Positions 25,985-36,827 of a stretch of DNA of 39,911 bases are shown one piece after another; within the stretch, counting starts at the first letter, position 1; each line of letters opens with the position of its first letter. The stretch lies in assembly GCF_937871865.1 (NCBI RefSeq), contig NZ_CALMPD010000271.1:1-39911 (forward strand), read 5' to 3'. The stretch is from an uncultured Legionella sp. (GTDB lineage: Bacteria > Pseudomonadota > Gammaproteobacteria > Legionellales > Legionellaceae). The position numbers and the translations under genes are program-made. Below the pieces are notes generated by a model. That model was given only the letters and a program-made list of their open reading frames with translations. It was not told where the DNA came from and ran no database searches.

Positions 25985-26665
25985 ATGACTAAAAACGATT
26001 TCTTGGTTGAACAGCTTAATGCTGAATTAGCTATGCATATATGTGCTATGAACACTGAGTATAATGAAGTGAGCATAGAATGTAATGCGCAAAATTTAAT
26101 TCCCGTAATGCTTGAATTGAGAGATAGAGAGGAATTCTCTTTCGATCAATTGATTGATCTTTGCGGGGTAGATTATTTGCAATATGGTGAATATGATTGG
26201 GAAACTGAGTCCGCGACTGAAAATGGCTTTTCACGTGGTGTAGAACAACAGGAAGCTAAAGCCTATGCTTTGGACAAGCCCAGATTTGCTGTAGTTTACC
26301 ATCTATTATCTACTAAAAAGAATCACCGGTTACGAGTGAAGCTGTTCATAGAAGAGTCGCATCTAATCGTCCCATCTATTCATCAATTATGGAAAGGCGC
26401 GAATTGGTTCGAGAGAGAGGCCTATGATTTATACGGTATTTTATTCGAGGGTCACCCTGATTTAAGAAGAATACTCACTGATTATGGATTCATTGGTCAT
26501 CCTTTCCGTAAGGATTTTCCTTTAAGTGGTCAGGTAGAAATGCGCTATGATGCAAAGCTTCAAAAGGTTATTTATGTCCCCGTTGACATAGTTCCCAGAA
26601 TTGGAGTGCCGAAAGTAATTCGTAACGACAATCGTTACATTGGTAGTGAAGGTGGCGACAAATGA
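25985..26665 (+). CDS. nuoC: NADH-quinone oxidoreductase subunit C
   Basis: A 30-kDa-type connecting subunit of the peripheral arm. The 226 residues contain the family signature [17 protein letters not shown] (141-157) and [10 protein letters not shown] (171-180). NuoC is separate from NuoD here, not fused as in E. coli. The end overlaps the nuoD start by four bases (ATGA), so the pair is translationally coupled. Confidence 0.96.
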   Translation: MTKNDFLVEQLNAELAMHICAMNTEYNEVSIECNAQNLIPVMLELRDREEFSFDQLIDLCGVDYLQYGEYDWETESATENGFSRGVEQQEAKAYALDKPRFAVVYHLLSTKKNHRLRVKLFIEESHLIVPSIHQLWKGANWFEREAYDLYGILFEGHPDLRRILTDYGFIGHPFRKDFPLSGQVEMRYDAKLQKVIYVPVDIVPRIGVPKVIRNDNRYIGSEGGDK

Positions 26666-27915
26666 TTGAATTAAAGAATTATACTTTAAACTTTGGCCCC
26701 CAGCATCCTGCTGCACATGGTGTTTTACGTTTGGTTCTTGAATTGGAAGGAGAAACCATTGTTCGTGCAGATCCACATATTGGCTTATTGCACAGAGCAA
26801 CTGAAAAACTAGTCGAAACCAAACCGTATATTCAGAACATAGGATACATGGATCGACTGGATTATGTATCTATGATGTGTAACGAACATGCTTATGTACG
26901 ATCTATAGAGAAATTATTAGATATAGATGTTCCAATACGGGCACAATATATCAGAACGATGTTTGATGAAGTCACCCGATTACTGAATCATCTTTTATGG
27001 CTCGGTGCGATAGCTATCGATCTGGGAGCAATGACGGTTTTTCTCTATTGTTTCAGAGAACGAGAAGATTTGTTTGATTGTTATGAAGCAGTTTCTGGTG
27101 CACGTATGCATGCCACTTATTATCGGCCTGGTGGTGTAGCACGAGATCTGCCTGATTCAATGCCTCAGTATAAGGCTTCAAGATGGCATAGCGATCGTGA
27201 AGTAGAAAAAATGAATCAGAACAGACAAGGAAGTTTACTCGATTTCCTATGGGCATTCACTGAACGTTTTCCAAAATGTGTCGATGAATATGAAACACTG
27301 TTAACTGATAATCGAATCTGGAAGCAACGTACCGTTGATATAGGAATAGTATCGCCAGAAGATGCTTTGCAATGGGGATTCACAGGTCCTATGCTTAGAG
27401 GTTCGGGTGTTGCTTGGGACTTGCGGAAAAAACAAAGTTACGCAGCATATGATAAAGTTGATTTTGATGTCCCTGTTGGAAAAACAGGTGATTGCTATGA
27501 TCGTTATCTGGTTCGTGTTGAAGAACTAAGACAGTCAAACCGAATTATCAGACAATGTATTGAATGGTTAAGAAAACACCCTGGTCCTATCAAAATTGAT
27601 GATCATAAGATTACACCGCCTCGTCGCGTTGAAATGAAACATGACATGGAGGCTTTAATTCATCACTTCAAACTATTTACAGAAGGATTTTGTCTGCCAC
27701 GTGGTGAAGTGTATTCTGCTGTGGAAGCACCTAAGGGTGAGTTCGGCATATACATGGTTTCTGATGGGGCAAATAAACCTTACCGGATGAAAATCCGCGC
27801 CCCAGGTTTTGCTCATTTATCCAGTTATGATGAAATGGTACGGGGACATATGCTCGCGGATGGCGTAGCTATATTGGCTAGTCAGGACATAGTGTTTGGT
27901 GAGATAGATCGCTAA
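26662..27915 (+). CDS. nuoD: NADH-quinone oxidoreductase subunit D
   Basis: The 49-kDa-type subunit that forms the quinone-binding pocket with NuoB. The 417 residues open with the conserved [13 protein letters not shown], whose His lies at the quinone site, continue with [12 protein letters not shown], and end in DIVFGEIDR, the standard C-terminus of the family. The fold is that of a nickel-hydrogenase large subunit without its metal cysteines. Confidence 0.97.
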   Translation: MIELKNYTLNFGPQHPAAHGVLRLVLELEGETIVRADPHIGLLHRATEKLVETKPYIQNIGYMDRLDYVSMMCNEHAYVRSIEKLLDIDVPIRAQYIRTMFDEVTRLLNHLLWLGAIAIDLGAMTVFLYCFREREDLFDCYEAVSGARMHATYYRPGGVARDLPDSMPQYKASRWHSDREVEKMNQNRQGSLLDFLWAFTERFPKCVDEYETLLTDNRIWKQRTVDIGIVSPEDALQWGFTGPMLRGSGVAWDLRKKQSYAAYDKVDFDVPVGKTGDCYDRYLVRVEELRQSNRIIRQCIEWLRKHPGPIKIDDHKITPPRRVEMKHDMEALIHHFKLFTEGFCLPRGEVYSAVEAPKGEFGIYMVSDGANKPYRMKIRAPGFAHLSSYDEMVRGHMLADGVAILASQDIVFGEIDR

Positions 27916-27977
27916 TTTCAATCTAATACTTGCCAATAAAATGGCGTAGTAAATACAAACAAGATAAAGGTTTAGAA

Positions 27978-28481
27978 ATGTCTGATAACTCAGAAAAAAT
28001 ATTACATCAATTTATGCCTGAAAAACAAATGCATGAAATTAATGACTGGATTGCCAAATATCCTGCAGAAGAGCGACAATCGGCAGTAATGAGCACCCTG
28101 CGTATTGTGCAAGAGCAGCACGGTCATTTAACGCCAGAGCTAATGAATGCTGTTGCAGAATATCTTGATATGGCACCTATCGCCGTATACGAAGTGGCAA
28201 GCTTTTATACCATGTATGAGCATCAACCTGTAGGTAAACATCTTGTCAATGTATGCACTAATATTTCATGTCTGTTGCGTGATTCCGCAGGTGTAGTTGA
28301 CCATTTGCAGAAAAAATTGGGCATTAAACTGGGTGAAACAACAGATGATGGTCGATTTACATTACGCTCTGTAGAATGTCTCGGTGCTTGTGTTAATGCA
28401 CCAATGATGCAGGTTGATAAAGATTATCATGAAAATCTGACTGCAGAATCAATAGATGCTGTGTTGGAACAATACCAATAA
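27978..28481 (+). CDS. nuoE: NADH-quinone oxidoreductase subunit E
   Basis: A thioredoxin-fold subunit holding the [2Fe-2S] centre N1a near the FMN. The ATG at 27978 is chosen (167 residues) because AAAGG lies seven bases upstream and the length equals that of the E. coli subunit; the in-frame TTG at 27930 has no ribosome site. Cluster ligands are C93, C98, C134 and C138, one residue off E. coli numbering. The gap after nuoD is 62 bases. Confidence 0.95.
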   Translation: MSDNSEKILHQFMPEKQMHEINDWIAKYPAEERQSAVMSTLRIVQEQHGHLTPELMNAVAEYLDMAPIAVYEVASFYTMYEHQPVGKHLVNVCTNISCLLRDSAGVVDHLQKKLGIKLGETTDDGRFTLRSVECLGACVNAPMMQVDKDYHENLTAESIDAVLEQYQ

Positions 28482-28499
28482 AAGATAGAGGTGCTTGAC

Positions 28500-29777
28500 A
28501 TGGTTGAATTAAATCAGGTTTGTTATCGGACAATTCATTTACCAGAGCCGTGGACTCTATCTGCTTACGAAAGTGTTGGTGGTTACAGTGCATGGCGGAA
28601 AATATTAAAAGAACAAACTTCACCACAATTAATTATCGATGAATTAAAAACATCTGCATTACGTGGACGTGGCGGAGCAGGTTTCCCCACAGGTTTGAAG
28701 TGGAGTTTTATGAACCGTAATTCACCAGTACAGAAATATGTTGTATGTAATTCTGACGAAGGTGAACCAGGAACATGTAAAGACCGAGAGATTTTAAGCT
28801 TAAATCCTCATCAGCTTATCGAAGGTATGGCGATTGCTGGCTATGTAATGGGTGCTACTGTTGGATATAACTACATCCGAGGTGAGTTTTGGCTGCCTTA
28901 CGAACGAACTGAAGCGGCAATAAAAGAGGCTTATAAAGCTGGGCTGCTTGGTAAAAATATCCTGGGTTCAGGAATAGACTTTGATCTGTATAATCATTTA
29001 GGTGCAGGTGCTTATATTTGTGGAGAAGAAACTGCTCTTCTTAATTCCCTGGAAGGAAAGAAAGGTCAACCACGTTTTAAGCCTCCTTTTCCTGCTAACT
29101 ATGGATTATATGGTAAGCCTACAACCATCAATAATACGGAAACTTTTGCTTCAGTTCCGGTTATTCTGGAAAAAGGTGGCGAATGGTTTTTAAAGCTTGG
29201 CAAGCCGAATAATGGCGGTTCCAAGTGCTTTAGCGTTAGTGGACATATCAATAAACCCGGCAATTATGAAATTCCTTTAGGGACACCTTTTAAGACACTT
29301 TTAGAATTAGCCGGCGGTGTTTTGCATGACCGTAAAATTAAAGCTGTTATTCCAGGAGGCACATCAATGCCAGTCTTACCTGGTGATGTGATGCTTGGCC
29401 TCGATATGGATTATGATAGCATCCAAAAAGCAGGCTCTGGACTGGGTTCAGGTGCGGTGATTATTATGGATGAGACCACATGTATGGTTGATGCTCTATA
29501 TCGTATTTCTGAATTTTATATGGACGAGTCTTGCGGACAGTGTACACCTTGTCGCGAGGGCACTGGATGGTTAGTACGGCTTTTACATCGAATAAAACAC
29601 GGTCATGGCGAACCGGGAGATGTGGAGAGATTAGTCAATGTTGCAGATAACATTGAAGGACGAACAATTTGTGCATTAGGTGAAGCAGCTGCTTGGCCAG
29701 TGCAGAGTTTTGTTAAGCATTTCTATAATGAATTTGATTATTTCATTAAGCATAAACGCTCGATCGTTGCAGCATAA
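28500..29777 (+). CDS. nuoF: NADH-quinone oxidoreductase subunit F
   Basis: The NADH-binding flavoprotein subunit. It contains the glycine-rich [11 protein letters not shown] loop for [18 protein letters not shown] for FMN, and the [4Fe-4S] N3 motif SCGQCTPC with a fourth ligand in TICALGE (C345, C348, C351, C391 counted from the ATG at 28500). This ATG is preferred to the GTG at 28491 because GAGG lies eight bases ahead of it; it gives 425 residues. The gene follows nuoE after 18 bases. Confidence 0.96.
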   Translation: MVELNQVCYRTIHLPEPWTLSAYESVGGYSAWRKILKEQTSPQLIIDELKTSALRGRGGAGFPTGLKWSFMNRNSPVQKYVVCNSDEGEPGTCKDREILSLNPHQLIEGMAIAGYVMGATVGYNYIRGEFWLPYERTEAAIKEAYKAGLLGKNILGSGIDFDLYNHLGAGAYICGEETALLNSLEGKKGQPRFKPPFPANYGLYGKPTTINNTETFASVPVILEKGGEWFLKLGKPNNGGSKCFSVSGHINKPGNYEIPLGTPFKTLLELAGGVLHDRKIKAVIPGGTSMPVLPGDVMLGLDMDYDSIQKAGSGLGSGAVIIMDETTCMVDALYRISEFYMDESCGQCTPCREGTGWLVRLLHRIKHGHGEPGDVERLVNVADNIEGRTICALGEAAAWPVQSFVKHFYNEFDYFIKHKRSIVAA

Positions 29778-29793
29778 TTGAGAAGGTTAGACC

Positions 29794-32145
29794 ATGGCTA
29801 CTATTGAAATCGACGGTAAAACATTTGAAGTAGAAAACGGTAAAATGATCATTGAAGTGGCAGATGATGCAGGTATCCATATACCGCGTTTTTGTTACCA
29901 TAAAAAATTATCAGTAGCGGCTAATTGCCGTATGTGCCTGGTAGAAGTTGAGAACGGCAGAAAGCCCGTACCAGCTTGTGCTACTCCGATAACTAATGGC
30001 ATGAAAGTTTTTACCAAATCAGAACAAGCGCTTCACTCACAAAAAGTGGTGATGGAGTTTTTGTTAATTAATCATCCACTTGATTGTCCGATCTGCGATC
30101 AAGGCGGTGAGTGTGAATTGCAAGATGTATCTATGGGCTTTGGCCATGATCAATCCGATTACACTGAAAGTAAACGCTCGGTTGAAGATGATGATTTAGG
30201 TACTCTGATTTCTACAGAAATGACTCGCTGTATTCACTGTACTCGTTGTGTACGTTTCGGTGATGAAGTTGCTGGAGTCAGAGAGCTGGGTGCTACTGGT
30301 CGCGGTGAAAATATGCAGATTGGTACTTATGTAAAGCACAGCATGACTTCAGAAGTTTCTGGTAATATTATCGATTTGTGTCCGGTAGGGGCATTAACCT
30401 CGAAGCCTTACCGTTTTACTGCCAGAGCATGGGAAATGACTCAGCATGATGGTGTTGCACCGCATGATTGCTTAGGTGCAAATATCTATTTACACACCAG
30501 GAATGGCTCCTTAATGCGTGTTGTTCCAAAAGAAAATGAGTCCATAAACGAAACCTGGTTATCTGACAGGGACCGATTCAGTTATTTGGGATTAAAAAGC
30601 GAAAAGAGAGCTGACAAACCACGGATCAAACGTAACGGTCAGTGGGAAACTGTTGACTGGGAAACCGCACTGAAATTTGCCGCTGACGGTATCAGCAAAG
30701 TGATTAAAAATAATGGTCCAGAACAAATGGCTGCTTTTGCATCCAGCTCTTCTACTTTGGAGGAAATGTATTTACTGCAAAAATTAATGAGAGAGCTTGG
30801 CGTTCAAAATATTGATCATCGCTTGCAACAAACAGATTTCAACGATCAATTAAATCAGCCTACTACTCCACAAAGTTCTTTACTATATGCTGATGTAGAG
30901 CATCAAAACTCGATCGTTCTGATTGGTTGTAATATTGACAGAGAAGTTCCTCTTGCAGGAATTCGGGTGCGGAAAGCATTTCGAAATGGTGCAAAAATAT
31001 ACGCCATCAATCCTGTAAATTACGAGTACCGTTTTGAACTGGCAGGAAGCAGCATTATTTCTCCTTTGGAAATGCCGATGCAACTGGCCAGACTGGCTGG
31101 CGCCCTTGCTAAAGATGTTAAAGCATTACCAGATGAGGTACAAAAACTATTAATAGGAGTTGAGCCGGATCATGTGATCATTCAAATGGCGCAAACTCTA
31201 AAAGAAGAGAATTCCTGTATCATTACCGGAGCTGTTTGTGAAAACCACCCTGATGCATCAATCATTCGTACTTTAATTGCGGTAATTGAACAACTCAGCG
31301 GAGCAAAGGTATTAAGACTTACTAATGGCGCCAATTCAGCTGGTGCATGTATGGCAGGGATGTTACCGCATAGAACCGTAGCCGGAAAAAACGTAGCTAC
31401 AGCAGGAATGGATGTTCAGGAATCCCTTAATGCTAAATTGAAGGGTTACCTGTTAATGGGCGTTGAGCCAGGATATGATTTTGCAAATCCTTATGGAGCA
31501 AGACAGTCAATGTTAGCTGCAGAGTTTGTTGTGATGTTAACTGCTTATCAACAAGATTCTATGCTCGATTATGCGGATGTAATTTTACCTATCGCTCCCT
31601 ATGCGGAGACCTCTGGGACTTACATCAATGTAGACAATACATGGCAAACAGTAAAAGGCGCGATGCTTCCTTATGATGAAGCACGGCCTGCCTGGAAAAT
31701 CTTAAGGGTTTTAGGTAACTTGTTGCAATTTAAAGATTTTGAATATACTTCAACAGAAGATATTTTACTTGAAATCAAAGATTGTGCTGCGCTGACTATG
31801 GAGCATGAATATACTCCATACTATCCAGAATCACTTCCTGTGATTAATCAGTCTTTAGTTAGAGTGGGTGAATGGCCGCTTTATCGAAACGATGCTATTG
31901 TCAGAAACTCTAAAGAGCTTCAACTATGTGCTGCTTCTGAATCAGCCTGTATAAGGATTAACCCTATAACAGCAGATAGATTGAAATTAGACGATATTGC
32001 TACTGTATCTCAAGGAGATATTGAGATAACATTGCCGCTTAAACGTGATGAGCGCATTGCGGTTGATGTTGTATGGGTGGCAAACGCGATGCCTGAGACT
32101 GTTGATCTGGGTCATTCATTTGCTGCAATAACTATTAAGCGCTAG
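29794..32145 (+). CDS. nuoG: NADH-quinone oxidoreductase subunit G
   Basis: The largest peripheral subunit, 783 residues, carrying several iron-sulfur centres. Ligands of [2Fe-2S] N1b are C34, C45, C48 and C62. The N5 centre has H94 with C98, C101 and C107 in CPICDQGGEC. The N4 set is CIHCTRC, with its partner in DLCPVGAL. A molybdopterin-oxidoreductase-like domain without cofactor residues fills the rest. I saw no clear CxxCxxxC motif for the optional N7 centre found in E. coli and Thermus: the segment around residues 220-240 has only one cysteine, in HDCLGANIY. Confidence 0.96.
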   Translation: MATIEIDGKTFEVENGKMIIEVADDAGIHIPRFCYHKKLSVAANCRMCLVEVENGRKPVPACATPITNGMKVFTKSEQALHSQKVVMEFLLINHPLDCPICDQGGECELQDVSMGFGHDQSDYTESKRSVEDDDLGTLISTEMTRCIHCTRCVRFGDEVAGVRELGATGRGENMQIGTYVKHSMTSEVSGNIIDLCPVGALTSKPYRFTARAWEMTQHDGVAPHDCLGANIYLHTRNGSLMRVVPKENESINETWLSDRDRFSYLGLKSEKRADKPRIKRNGQWETVDWETALKFAADGISKVIKNNGPEQMAAFASSSSTLEEMYLLQKLMRELGVQNIDHRLQQTDFNDQLNQPTTPQSSLLYADVEHQNSIVLIGCNIDREVPLAGIRVRKAFRNGAKIYAINPVNYEYRFELAGSSIISPLEMPMQLARLAGALAKDVKALPDEVQKLLIGVEPDHVIIQMAQTLKEENSCIITGAVCENHPDASIIRTLIAVIEQLSGAKVLRLTNGANSAGACMAGMLPHRTVAGKNVATAGMDVQESLNAKLKGYLLMGVEPGYDFANPYGARQSMLAAEFVVMLTAYQQDSMLDYADVILPIAPYAETSGTYINVDNTWQTVKGAMLPYDEARPAWKILRVLGNLLQFKDFEYTSTEDILLEIKDCAALTMEHEYTPYYPESLPVINQSLVRVGEWPLYRNDAIVRNSKELQLCAASESACIRINPITADRLKLDDIATVSQGDIEITLPLKRDERIAVDVVWVANAMPETVDLGHSFAAITIKR

Positions 32146-32157
32146 ATAGGTAATAAA

Positions 32158-33180
32158 ATGCTTCAAAATATTAGCATATTAATTTGGGTCGTCCTTAAAA
32201 TACTGATCATAGTAGTACCACTACTACTGTGCGTCGCTTATCTGATTTATGCTGAGCGTAAGGTTATTGGATATATTCAGGTGCGTATTGGCCCCAATAG
32301 AGTGGGTATTTTGGGTTTATTACAACCCATTGCAGACTTAATCAAGCTAATAACTAAAGAAATTATTATTCCTACCAAGTCTAATAAATACCTATTTATC
32401 GTTGCACCTCTGTTTGCATTAGCTCCCTCGTTAGCCGGGTGGGCTGTAATCCCTTTTCAGGAGGGAGTCGTACTTGCAAACATCAATGCAGGGGTGCTTT
32501 ATCTATTTGCAATAAGTTCATTGGGTGTTTATGGGGTACTTATCGCTGGTTGGGGTTCTAATTCCAAGTATGCGATGTTTGGCGCATTACGAAGCACCGC
32601 TCAAACTGTTTCCTATGAAATTGCAATGGGATTTGCATTTGTTGGCGTCTTACTCGCTGCCGGCAGCATGAACGTTACTGATATTGTTCTGTCGCAAAAA
32701 GGTGGTATTTTGCATTGGTGGTTTGTTCCCTTGTTTCCACTATTTATAGTTTTTTGGATCGCCGGAATTGCAGAAACCAATAGAGCTCCGTTCGACTTGG
32801 CGGAAGGTGAGTCTGAAATTGTTGCAGGTTTCCATGTTGAGTATTCTGGAATAGGGTTCGCTCTCTTTTTCCTCTCTGAATATGCCAGCATGATTTTAAT
32901 TTCTACTGTGATGGCGTTGTTGTTCATGGGTGGCTGGATGTCTCCCTTTGAAGGAATATCATTTTTGGATGATGTATTTTACGTGGTACCTGGCTTTGTC
33001 TGGTTGCTTCTTAAAATAAGTTTCTTTCTTTTTGTGTATTTGTGGATTAGGGCAACGTTTCCTCGCTATAGATACGATCAACTAATGCGTTTAGGCTGGA
33101 AAGTACTCATCCCTGTCACCATCGTTTGGGTAATAGTAACCGCCTTGATGGTTATTACTCACCTTAAACCCTGGTTTTAA
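32158..33180 (+). CDS. nuoH: NADH-quinone oxidoreductase subunit H
   Basis: The membrane subunit that forms the quinone chamber together with NuoB and NuoD. The 340 residues have about eight transmembrane segments, the conserved loop [19 protein letters not shown] after helix 1, and the acidic [21 protein letters not shown] loop that links quinone chemistry to proton pumping. It starts 12 bases after nuoG. Confidence 0.97.
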   Translation: MLQNISILIWVVLKILIIVVPLLLCVAYLIYAERKVIGYIQVRIGPNRVGILGLLQPIADLIKLITKEIIIPTKSNKYLFIVAPLFALAPSLAGWAVIPFQEGVVLANINAGVLYLFAISSLGVYGVLIAGWGSNSKYAMFGALRSTAQTVSYEIAMGFAFVGVLLAAGSMNVTDIVLSQKGGILHWWFVPLFPLFIVFWIAGIAETNRAPFDLAEGESEIVAGFHVEYSGIGFALFFLSEYASMILISTVMALLFMGGWMSPFEGISFLDDVFYVVPGFVWLLLKISFFLFVYLWIRATFPRYRYDQLMRLGWKVLIPVTIVWVIVTALMVITHLKPWF

Positions 33181-33198
33181 TGGTTAATAGAGAATCCG

Positions 33199-33699
33199 AT
33201 GAAAAAAGCATATCAATATATAAGACATTATGTACGCAGTTTTCTTCTGTTGGAACTTTTATCAGGTTTAAAGTTAACAGGTAAATATTTTTTCAAAAAG
33301 AAAATTACAGTACAGTTTCCTGAAGAGGCAACACCGATTTCACCGCGCTTTAGAGGTTTACTTGCATTAAGGCGCTATCCTAATGGGGAAGAGCGCTGTA
33401 TTGCATGTAAGTTGTGTGAAGCGGTCTGCCCCGCATTAGCAATCACTATTGAGTCCGAACAACGAGATGATGGTTCGAGACGTACCACTCGATATGACAT
33501 CGATATGTTTAAATGTATTAATTGTGGTTTATGTGAAGAGTCGTGCCCTGTTGATTCAATTGTGGTGACCCCTGTACATCATTATCACATCAGTGAGCGT
33601 GGCCAAAATATTATGACTAAAGATAAGTTATTGGCGCTGGGCGACTTAATGGAGCCACAACTTGCAGCAGATCGTACTGCTGATGAAAAGTACCGTTAA
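33199..33699 (+). CDS. nuoI: NADH-quinone oxidoreductase subunit I
   Basis: A ferredoxin-like subunit with two [4Fe-4S] centres (N6a and N6b) that pass electrons to N2. The ligands are complete: C67, C70, C73, C77 and C106, C109, C112, C116, each in a CxxCxxCxxxCP motif. The amphipathic N-terminus of about 40 residues anchors it to NuoH. The 166 residues are of usual size. Confidence 0.97.
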   Translation: MKKAYQYIRHYVRSFLLLELLSGLKLTGKYFFKKKITVQFPEEATPISPRFRGLLALRRYPNGEERCIACKLCEAVCPALAITIESEQRDDGSRRTTRYDIDMFKCINCGLCEESCPVDSIVVTPVHHYHISERGQNIMTKDKLLALGDLMEPQLAADRTADEKYR

Positions 33700-33709
33700 G
33701 GGGTGAGCT

Positions 33710-34360
33710 ATGAATGAATTATTACTACAGGTAATCTTTTATATTTTTGCAGCAATTGCAGTAGTTTCTGCAGTGATGGTGATTAGTCAAAATAATCCTG
33801 TACGATGCGTCTTGTTTTTAGTACTTACGTTTCTTGCCAGCTCAGTTTTATGGATGCTGATGGAGGCTGAGTTTCTAGCATTGATTCTTGTGCTTGTATA
33901 TGTTGGCGCAGTGATGACGCTGTTTTTGTTTGTGGTAATGATGCTCAATATTGATATTGAGAGTATGAAAAGCCATTTTATCCGCTATTTGCCATTTGGC
34001 TTGATTATTGTTGCTTTATTGACTGGTTTGTTGTTAGTTGCAATACCTGAAGATACTTTTAAATCTAATGCTCAAAATCAACAAGGAAGCGTACTTTCAG
34101 GATCACAGCTAATTGATACAGCTTCGAACGCACTTCCGGTGCAAAGCGAAATATCAAATACTGAAGCACTGGGATTGGTTTTATATACTGACTATGTTCT
34201 GGCATTTGAGCTGGCAGCAGTTATTTTGTTAGTGTCAATTATATCTGCAATTACTCTTGTACATAGATCAGCTCGATCAAAACGACAAAATGTTACACAA
34301 CAGATTATGACTCGGCGAGATGACCGAGTTGAATTAATCAGTATGAAATCAGAGAAATAA
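33710..34360 (+). CDS. nuoJ: NADH-quinone oxidoreductase subunit J
   Basis: A membrane subunit between the quinone site and the antiporter-like subunits. The 216 residues have five hydrophobic segments, with the conserved [20 protein letters not shown] in the third, whose central bend is part of the proton path. A long polar loop (about residues 110-150) and a basic C-terminal tail follow, both variable in the family. It starts 10 bases after nuoI. Confidence 0.94.
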   Translation: MNELLLQVIFYIFAAIAVVSAVMVISQNNPVRCVLFLVLTFLASSVLWMLMEAEFLALILVLVYVGAVMTLFLFVVMMLNIDIESMKSHFIRYLPFGLIIVALLTGLLLVAIPEDTFKSNAQNQQGSVLSGSQLIDTASNALPVQSEISNTEALGLVLYTDYVLAFELAAVILLVSIISAITLVHRSARSKRQNVTQQIMTRRDDRVELISMKSEK

Positions 34361-34376
34361 AATTGGGGACTTCATT

Positions 34377-34682
34377 ATGATACCGGTTATTGATTATCTG
34401 ATATTTGGTGCGATTTTATTTGGTTTGAGCCTTGTTGGCATCATGCTGAATCGTAAAAATATCATATTACTACTTGTTTGCGTTGAGCTCATGCTATTGG
34501 CTGTAAACACTAATTTCATCGCTTTTTCTCATTATTATGGTGATTTAGGTGGCCAGGTTTTCGTGTTTTTTATATTAACTGTTGCTGCAGCAGAAGCAGC
34601 GATAGGTTTGGCCATAGTTATGTTGCTGTATAGAAATCGTGGCAATATAGATGTAGATAAGATGAATCATTTAAAAGGTTAA
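34377..34682 (+). CDS. nuoK: NADH-quinone oxidoreductase subunit K
   Basis: A three-helix membrane subunit of 101 residues. The two intramembrane glutamates essential for proton transfer are present as E37 (VCVELML) and E73 ([10 protein letters not shown]), one off E. coli numbering. It is followed by nuoL after only four bases. Confidence 0.97.
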   Translation: MIPVIDYLIFGAILFGLSLVGIMLNRKNIILLLVCVELMLLAVNTNFIAFSHYYGDLGGQVFVFFILTVAAAEAAIGLAIVMLLYRNRGNIDVDKMNHLKG

Positions 34683-34686
34683 CATC

Positions 34687-36660
34687 GTGAGTATACAACA
34701 ACTTTGTCTGATAATTGTTTTAGCCCCTTTAGTTGGCTCAGCTATTGCCGGTTTTTTTCGCAATCAAATTGGTCGAATAGGAGCCCAGACTGTAACAATA
34801 CTGGGTGTATCTATCTCCTTGGTTTTATCTATATATATAGCGTGGGGTGTGTTATCAGGATTCATTCCTACCGTGAATGCTGTACTCTATAACTGGGCTA
34901 GCGGTGGGTTACTTATTCCTTATGAGTTCAACATCGGCTTTTTGATTGATCCATTAAGTGTGGTCATGCTTGTTATAGTGAACTTTGTCTCTTTACTGGT
35001 ACATATCTATAGTATTGGCTATATGGCTGATGACGATGGTTACCAACGGTTCTTTAGCTACATTTCATTGTTTACCTTTATGATGTTAATGTTGGTTTCT
35101 TCCAACAACTTTTTACAACTTTTCTTCGGTTGGGAAGGTGTGGGACTGGTATCTTACCTGTTGATTGGCTTTTGGTATCAAAAGGAATCAGCATTGGAAG
35201 GAAGTCTTAAAGCATTTCTCGTGAATCGTGTTGGTGATTTTGGTTTTGTTTTGGGAATTGGGTTAATTTTCGCCTATACCGGAAGCCTTGATTATGAAAC
35301 TGTATTTAAAAGTTCTAGTTATCTTGCAAGCCAGAACATTCAATTGTTTAGTGGTTACAACTGGTCATTAATTACTGTCATTTGTTTATTATTGTATGTG
35401 GGAGCAATGGGTAAATCAGCCCAAGTTCCTTTGCATGTTTGGCTGCCTGAGTCTATGGAAGGCCCCACTCCTATATCGGCATTAATCCATGCGGCAACAA
35501 TGGTTACCGCCGGCGTATTTATGGTTGCGCGTGTTTCTCCATTAATGGAGTTATCGACCACAGCCTTGAGTGTGATCTTGGTGATTGGTGCGACTGGCGC
35601 ATTGTTTACCGGTATTTTGGCTTTAGTAATGAATGATATAAAGCGCGTCGTTGCTTATTCAACATTATCTCAATTGGGTTATATGATGGTTGCAATGGGT
35701 GTTTCTGCATACAGCGCAGGGATGTTTCATTTACTGACCCATGCATGTTTTAAAGCATTATTATTCCTGGGAGCTGGTTCGGTAATAATTGGTATGCACC
35801 ATGAACAGGATATGAGAAAAATGGGTGGCCTATGGAATAAAATGCCTATTACTTATGTTACGTTTGTTATCGGTACTTTGGCTCTTTGTGCCTTTCCTCC
35901 GTTCTCTGGTTTTTATTCAAAAGATACAATTATTGAAGCAGCAGAGTTATCAAAAATTCCCGGTAGCAGTTATGCCTATTTTTGTGTTACTGCAGGAGCA
36001 ATGGTAACCGCACTGTACTCTTTCCGTTCTTTGTTTATGACCTTCCATGGCAAACCACGTATGGATGAACATACCTTGAGTCACGTTCATGAATCCCCTT
36101 GGGTGGTTTGGCTACCGTTAGTATTATTGGCAGTACCTTCTATTATTTTAGGTTACATACTCTATATGCCAATGTTATTTGATAACCCCGCTTTATTAAG
36201 TTCATCCATCTTCACTTTGCCTGAGCATAATGTTTTGGCAGAATTAGCGCATGAAGTGACTTCTCCCTTTGCAAGTGCACTACATTCGCTGCATTCATTA
36301 ACACTTTGGATAACGATAGCCGGTGCGGCCATAGCTTGGCTATGTTATATAGCGGTCCCGTCTATCCCTGGGTATTTTGCACGTCATTTATCAGTGCTTT
36401 ATTCAATACTACTTAACAAATATGGATTTGATCGATTTAATGATTTCTTTTTTGTTAAAGGATTTAAAGGACTGGGACGTGTGTTTTACAAAGTTGGCGA
36501 TCAACGATTGATTGATGGTTTGTTTGTAAATGGTAGTGGTCGGCTTGTTCGTTGGTTCTCAACTAAGGGACGTGCGATACAAAGTGGTTACCTATATCAT
36601 TATGCAACAGTGATGGTATTTGGATTATTAGGTTTTCTGTGCTGGTTGATTCTTGGCTGA
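34687..36660 (+). CDS. nuoL: NADH-quinone oxidoreductase subunit L
   Basis: The distal antiporter-like proton-pumping subunit, 657 residues, with about 16 hydrophobic segments and the long lateral helix near the C-terminus that braces the membrane arm. The key glutamate is E150 in FFGWEGVGLVSYLL, and the proton channel segment with Lys and His (GKSAQVPLHVWLPESMEGPTP) is intact. The start is GTG, with AAAGG about nine bases upstream in the end of nuoK. It is somewhat longer than E. coli NuoL (613), mainly in the C-terminal half. Confidence 0.96.
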   Translation: MSIQQLCLIIVLAPLVGSAIAGFFRNQIGRIGAQTVTILGVSISLVLSIYIAWGVLSGFIPTVNAVLYNWASGGLLIPYEFNIGFLIDPLSVVMLVIVNFVSLLVHIYSIGYMADDDGYQRFFSYISLFTFMMLMLVSSNNFLQLFFGWEGVGLVSYLLIGFWYQKESALEGSLKAFLVNRVGDFGFVLGIGLIFAYTGSLDYETVFKSSSYLASQNIQLFSGYNWSLITVICLLLYVGAMGKSAQVPLHVWLPESMEGPTPISALIHAATMVTAGVFMVARVSPLMELSTTALSVILVIGATGALFTGILALVMNDIKRVVAYSTLSQLGYMMVAMGVSAYSAGMFHLLTHACFKALLFLGAGSVIIGMHHEQDMRKMGGLWNKMPITYVTFVIGTLALCAFPPFSGFYSKDTIIEAAELSKIPGSSYAYFCVTAGAMVTALYSFRSLFMTFHGKPRMDEHTLSHVHESPWVVWLPLVLLAVPSIILGYILYMPMLFDNPALLSSSIFTLPEHNVLAELAHEVTSPFASALHSLHSLTLWITIAGAAIAWLCYIAVPSIPGYFARHLSVLYSILLNKYGFDRFNDFFFVKGFKGLGRVFYKVGDQRLIDGLFVNGSGRLVRWFSTKGRAIQSGYLYHYATVMVFGLLGFLCWLILG

Positions 36661-36744
36661 AGATAAGGTGCGCTCTCATTGGTTTTAGAAACTAGGTTTT
36701 TTTAGAGTAAATCAAATTATCGGTTTACCCTTAATAGTCGAAGA

Positions 36745-36773
36745 TAATGCGATATTGTTACAGTATCGCATTA
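36745..36773. repeat. Near-perfect 29-bp palindrome in the nuoL-nuoM gap
   Basis: Two 10-base arms (TAATGCGATA at 36745-36754 and TATCGCATTA at 36764-36773) flank a core that is itself symmetric apart from one T/G pair, so 13 of 14 base pairs match around the centre at 36759. It lies in the only gap above 75 bases inside the nuo operon (36661-36827, 167 bases). No T-run follows on either strand, which speaks against a simple terminator. It could be an operator for a dimeric regulator or an RNA hairpin that sets the ratio of upstream to downstream transcript. Confidence 0.8.
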
Positions 36774-36827
36774 AAATAGACCAGGAATAAGTTTTTAGCT
36801 TGATGGTAGCGAAGATAAGGTGAAGGT

